Source: Chloroflexota bacterium
GTDB lineage: Bacteria; Chloroflexota; Dehalococcoidia; SZUA-161
Assembly (NCBI GenBank): GCA_030668425.1
Contig: DAOUTY010000077.1
Span: 1-7,703, forward strand
Length of the DNA: 7,703 nucleotides
Direction of reading: 5' to 3'
Under the pieces are notes generated by a model. It searched no databases and was not told the DNA's origin. It worked only from the letters and a program-made list of their open reading frames with translations. How positions within the stretch are numbered: the first letter of the stretch is position 1; each line of letters opens with the position of its first letter. This document shows positions 5,348 through 7,703 of this stretch, piece after piece. The position numbers and the translations under genes are program-made.

Positions 5348-6529
5348 TCAATCAAGAGGCTGTTTGCCCAGACGCGACTCCAGCCACTTCTGCTTCTGCT
5401 CCGCCCTGACATCAGCATCGGTGGGCTGATAGCGCTGGAGAAAGGTTTCTCTGAATGTGGGAAAGGTATCGTCAAGAATGGATTGCCTTACCCGCTCCAT
5501 CAATCTCGTGATGAAACTCAGGTTATGGAGCGTGGCCAATCGATAGGCTAGAAGCTCCTGGCACTTGAAGAGGTGGTGAAGATAAGCAGCGGAGAAATTA
5601 CGGCATGTGTAGCAGTCGCAGTCAGGGTCGACCGGCCCGTCTTCTTCCCTGAAGCAAGCATTCCCTATATTGAGGCGGCGGTTCTTACTGAAAAATGCGC
5701 CATTACGTCCCAGCCTGGTAGGCAGGGCGCTATCGAACATGTCAATCCCATGTGCAACACACTCCACCAGGTCTTCTGGCGATCCCACACCCATCAAGTA
5801 GCGCGGTCTATCCCGGGGGATAAGGGGAACCGTTTCATCGAGCATGGAATGCATCAGTTCCTTCGGTTCCCCCAGGCTCAGGCCACCAATGGCATACCCG
5901 GGGAAATCCAACGATGTAAGAAATTCCGCCGACTGTCGCCGCAGTTCGGCGTGGGTGCCCCCATGTATAATACCGAAAAGCGCTTGCCCTTCCTTCCCAT
6001 GCGCTCGCTGGCACCTCTCAGCCCAGAGATGGCTGCGCGCCATAGCTCGCCGGATGGCCTGAAAATCATCGCCATAGGGAGGGCATTCATCCAACACCAT
6101 TATAATGTCGGCCCCGAGTTCCTCCTGAATTTCAATGGCTAGCTCAGGGGTAAGAAAGTGCTCGCTGCCATCGATGTGCGAGCGGAATAAGGCCCCCTCG
6201 TCACCGATGTGGCGAAGGTGTCCCAGGCTGAACACCTGAAAACCACCGCTATCGGTGAGAATAGGCCCATCCCAGGCCATAAACCTGTGTAATCCCCCCA
6301 GCCTCCTGATGACCTCCACCCCGGGCCTGAGATAGAGATGATAAGCATTGGCCAAAACCATCCCCACGCCCAATGATTCAAGGTCGTGAGGCGTCAGGGT
6401 CTTAACTGTCCCCTGGCTTCCCACTGGCATGAAAAGAGGCGTCGGCACTGATCCGTGAGGGGTGATCAGAGTCCCGGCACGAGCCCCAGTTTCGGAGCAC
6501 ATCTTCGCTAACTGGAAGAGCTGGCTCAT
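5348..6529 (-). CDS. tgt: Queuine tRNA-ribosyltransferase Tgt
   Basis: Tgt exchanges guanine-34 in the anticodon of tRNAs with GUN anticodons for preQ1 (or queuine), a step in queuosine formation. From the ATG at 6529 the protein has 393 residues, a normal length; a TTG lies one codon earlier. Numbering from that TTG, visible motifs are FMPVGSQGTVKTLTP (34-48), ILTDSGGFQVFSL (91-103; catalytic D94), DECPPY (148-153), GIIHGGTHAELR (187-198), GGLSLGEPKE (216-225), DMFDSALPTRLGRNG (264-278; nucleophilic Asp region) and the zinc site CDCYTC with a later His (C305, C307, C310, H336). The base-contacting Gln of the usual GIVQGG motif is His here (H190), and GGLSVGE or GGLAVGE reads GGLSLGE. The start follows the ctaB-like stop by six bases with only a weak ribosome site, suggesting coupled translation. 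Confidence 0.96.
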   Translation of the reverse strand: MSQLFQLAKMCSETGARAGTLITPHGSVPTPLFMPVGSQGTVKTLTPHDLESLGVGMVLANAYHLYLRPGVEVIRRLGGLHRFMAWDGPILTDSGGFQVFSLGHLRHIGDEGALFRSHIDGSEHFLTPELAIEIQEELGADIIMVLDECPPYGDDFQAIRRAMARSHLWAERCQRAHGKEGQALFGIIHGGTHAELRRQSAEFLTSLDFPGYAIGGLSLGEPKELMHSMLDETVPLIPRDRPRYLMGVGSPEDLVECVAHGIDMFDSALPTRLGRNGAFFSKNRRLNIGNACFREEDGPVDPDCDCYTCRNFSAAYLHHLFKCQELLAYRLATLHNLSFITRLMERVRQSILDDTFPTFRETFLQRYQPTDADVRAEQKQKWLESRLGKQPLD

Positions 6530-6535
6530 CAAAAA

Positions 6536-7441
6536 CTATATCCAGAAATTTAAACAGAGGACGGTGAACATCACTCCAAGATAAGGAAAAGCGGAAAGTT
6601 TATAAACCTTCCATGCGTCCCGGGAGGCATCGCTTCTGAGGAGATTGTAGTTGGCGCAGACCATGATGATGCCCAGGACGTTCGCCACCGCGAAATAGAG
6701 CCAACCGAAGTCGCCCACCACCCAGAGAGCAATAGAGGCCGCATAGAGCATAACCGACAAGAGCATCAATACCTTTATGGCATCCTCAGCCTTCCAGGTG
6801 ACAGGGAAATACACGACCCCGGCCTGGAGATAATCCTCACGGTTAGCGACCATAACGCTCCAAACATGCAGGGGTATCCAAACAACGATAAGAATGCAGA
6901 GAAAGAGTATGGTTATATCCAGTTGGTGGGTGACAGCCACATAGCCGATGAGCACCGGCGCACACCCTGCGATCCCGCCCTGAATAACACACATCACCCT
7001 TTTGCGAAATACCGAGGCCGCAACGGTACCGCTGAGACCGAAGACGAAGCAAAGTGGATGCAGGAACCAGGCCACGGTTAGAGCAACAAGAACCAAGAAG
7101 ACACTCCATGCCAGCGCCCTTCTGGCAGGAACTATCCGCTTCGCAGGCAGCGACCGTAGATGGGTTCTCCTCATCCTGGCATCGACATCCTGGTCGAGGT
7201 AATTGGTTATGCCGTTAGCGCCAGCGCTTCCCAGTGTGATCGCTACCAAGGCGAGCAAAAGCACATCCCAGGGAGCGCTGCCTTGCCCGGCAATTATCGC
7301 GGAGCAAATCCCGATGAAAGCCAGCAAACTCGTCTCACGCGGTTTCAGCAAGGTTATGTAGTCGATGATTCCCTTGCCCTGCGGTTCCCCAGCTATTTCG
7401 CTCGCGAATGTGGCCTCTGCGACCTCAGTAGCCTCTCTCAC
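6536..7441 (-). CDS. ctaB: UbiA-family prenyltransferase, divergent protoheme IX farnesyltransferase-like
   Basis: Protoheme IX farnesyltransferase is a membrane enzyme that adds a farnesyl group to heme b to make heme O for terminal oxidases. The 301-residue protein begins with about 25 polar residues and then has some seven to nine hydrophobic spans. The first aspartate motif NYLDQDVDARMRRTHLRSLP (80-99) fits CtaB/CyoE, as do RKRVMCVIQGGIAGCAPVLIGY (146-167), WIPLHVW (188-194) and REDYLQAGV (201-209). Several near-invariant positions differ: RPLP is RSLP, WTPPHFW is WIPLHVW, and GAxPPLIGW is GCAPVLIGY. The family call is firm, but the exact substrate is less certain. GTG at 7441 is the only start before the conserved region, with AGGAGA about ten bases upstream. 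It overlaps the CBS reading frame by 17 bases, and tgt follows immediately. No oxidase or heme genes are in view. Confidence 0.82.
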   Translation of the reverse strand: MREATEVAEATFASEIAGEPQGKGIIDYITLLKPRETSLLAFIGICSAIIAGQGSAPWDVLLLALVAITLGSAGANGITNYLDQDVDARMRRTHLRSLPAKRIVPARRALAWSVFLVLVALTVAWFLHPLCFVFGLSGTVAASVFRKRVMCVIQGGIAGCAPVLIGYVAVTHQLDITILFLCILIVVWIPLHVWSVMVANREDYLQAGVVYFPVTWKAEDAIKVLMLLSVMLYAASIALWVVGDFGWLYFAVANVLGIIMVCANYNLLRSDASRDAWKVYKLSAFPYLGVMFTVLCLNFWI

Positions 7442-7703
7442 GTCTGGTACTCTCCTCGAGCTTTCGTCTATACGTTCTTATAATATCATGTCGCCGCAAC
7501 ACTCCCAATAGTTTACTACGGTCCTCGCGATCAACCACTGGGATACGTCCCACATCCTTAGCCCCAAGCTTGAGCATGACCTCGTGCAGAGACTGATCAG
7601 GGTAAGCTACAATTGGCGACTTCGTGGCTATGTCCTCTACCTTAAGGCCAGCGCTCCCAGCCCAGCAGCAATCCCCACTAAGGTAGCTAAAGCTACACCG
7701 GTC
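7425..7703 (-). CDS. CBS-domain C-terminal fragment, ClC-channel-like, cut by window edge
   Basis: The minus-strand frame ending at the TGA at 7427-7425 is open to the window edge (92 residues). From about 7640 it encodes a clear CBS half: VEDIATKSPIVAYPDQSLHEVMLKLGAKDVGRIPVVD, then LLGVLRRHDIIRTYRRKLEE. CBS domains bind adenosine nucleotides and regulate attached channels or enzymes. This wording resembles the C-terminal end of ClC-type chloride channels with CBS domains, from memory. The 21 or so codons before it (7703-7641) give Cys- and Trp-containing sequence that does not look like CBS. Over the same bases, the neighbouring frame encodes a glycine-rich membrane helix, so the gene may be frameshifted or internally deleted. 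It overlaps the ctaB-like start by 17 bases. Confidence 0.68.
   Translation of the reverse strand, partial: DRCSFSYLSGDCCWAGSAGLKVEDIATKSPIVAYPDQSLHEVMLKLGAKDVGRIPVVDREDRSKLLGVLRRHDIIRTYRRKLEESTRRERGY
7480..7508 (-). promoter_or_regulatory. Possible promoter of the ctaB-like gene inside the CBS fragment
   Basis: On the minus strand, TTGGGA (7508-7503; four of six to TTGACA) and TATTAT (7485-7480; five of six to TATAAT) are 17 bases apart. Transcription would begin near 7473, about 32 bases before the GTG at 7441. It lies within coding sequence for the CBS domain, so it may be incidental. If the CBS gene is decayed, a local promoter for ctaB and tgt would make sense. Confidence 0.32.
7637..7702 (-). 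pseudogene. Membrane-helix remnant out of frame with the CBS domain
   Basis: In the minus-strand frame starting at 7702, codons give TGVALATLVGIAAGLGALALR followed by a TAG at 7639-7637. This is a convincing transmembrane helix and resembles the first membrane helix of ClC channels (pattern 'vGi-aGlgA--fR'). The CBS sequence begins at the same point in another frame. One reading is a ClC gene with a large out-of-frame deletion joining its N-terminal helix to its C-terminal CBS domain. Others are a sequencing frameshift, a misassembly, or chance hydrophobic translation in the wrong frame. Confidence 0.35.

Noticed and set aside
5136..5351. N-terminal extension of the radical SAM frame up to an ATG at 5351
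   Set aside because: The translation is rich in Arg, Ser, Pro and Cys, is unlike the family, crosses a likely promoter and ribosome site, and reads out of frame through the better-supported 48-residue gene.
5573..6142. Plus-strand open frame of 189 codons opposite tgt
   Set aside because: It is a shadow of the tgt coding sequence, without domain signals or a convincing start.

Overview
The window looks like ordinary chromosomal DNA of a free-living bacterium. It carries two compact, convergent gene blocks that meet near position 3850. Gene content and protein style suggest Chloroflexota, perhaps Dehalococcoidia. Pointers are a molybdenum-cofactor operon with a DUF362 protein, a 48-residue Lys-rich protein beginning MGKRDFRHRETKKPKK, and a ClC-type CBS domain whose wording resembles what I recall from that phylum. 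This assignment is inference from memory and was not checked by any search. I see no rRNA, tRNA, CRISPR array, insertion sequence, integrase or long repeat.

Plus-strand block (about 1-3862): mobA, moeA, an extended mobB, a DUF362-family gene and a 148-residue protein of unknown function. Spacing tightens along the block: 50 bp, 26 bp, a 1-base TAATG overlap, then a 20-base overlap, which fits one transcript. MoeA completes the molybdopterin cofactor by inserting the metal. MobA attaches GMP to give the dinucleotide form. MobB is the GTP-binding partner of MobA. The last two genes are likely co-expressed with this pathway, but their roles are unknown.

Minus-strand block (7703 down to 3837, read right to left): the C-terminal piece of a CBS-domain protein (probably a ClC channel, possibly a decayed gene), a divergent protoheme IX farnesyltransferase-like UbiA protein, queuine tRNA-ribosyltransferase (tgt), the 48-residue basic protein, a radical SAM protein of the PflX/COG1313 type, and an acylphosphatase. 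A good sigma70-type promoter lies between tgt and the small gene. The small gene may overlap the start of the radical SAM gene in another frame. The two blocks overlap tail to tail by 26 bp, with no convincing terminator between them.

I found no clearly new system. The points most worth checking are the mob operon with its two uncharacterised passengers, the small-gene/radical SAM overlap, a Gln-to-His change in the Tgt base-binding motif, and the out-of-frame channel-like helix next to the CBS domain at the right edge.
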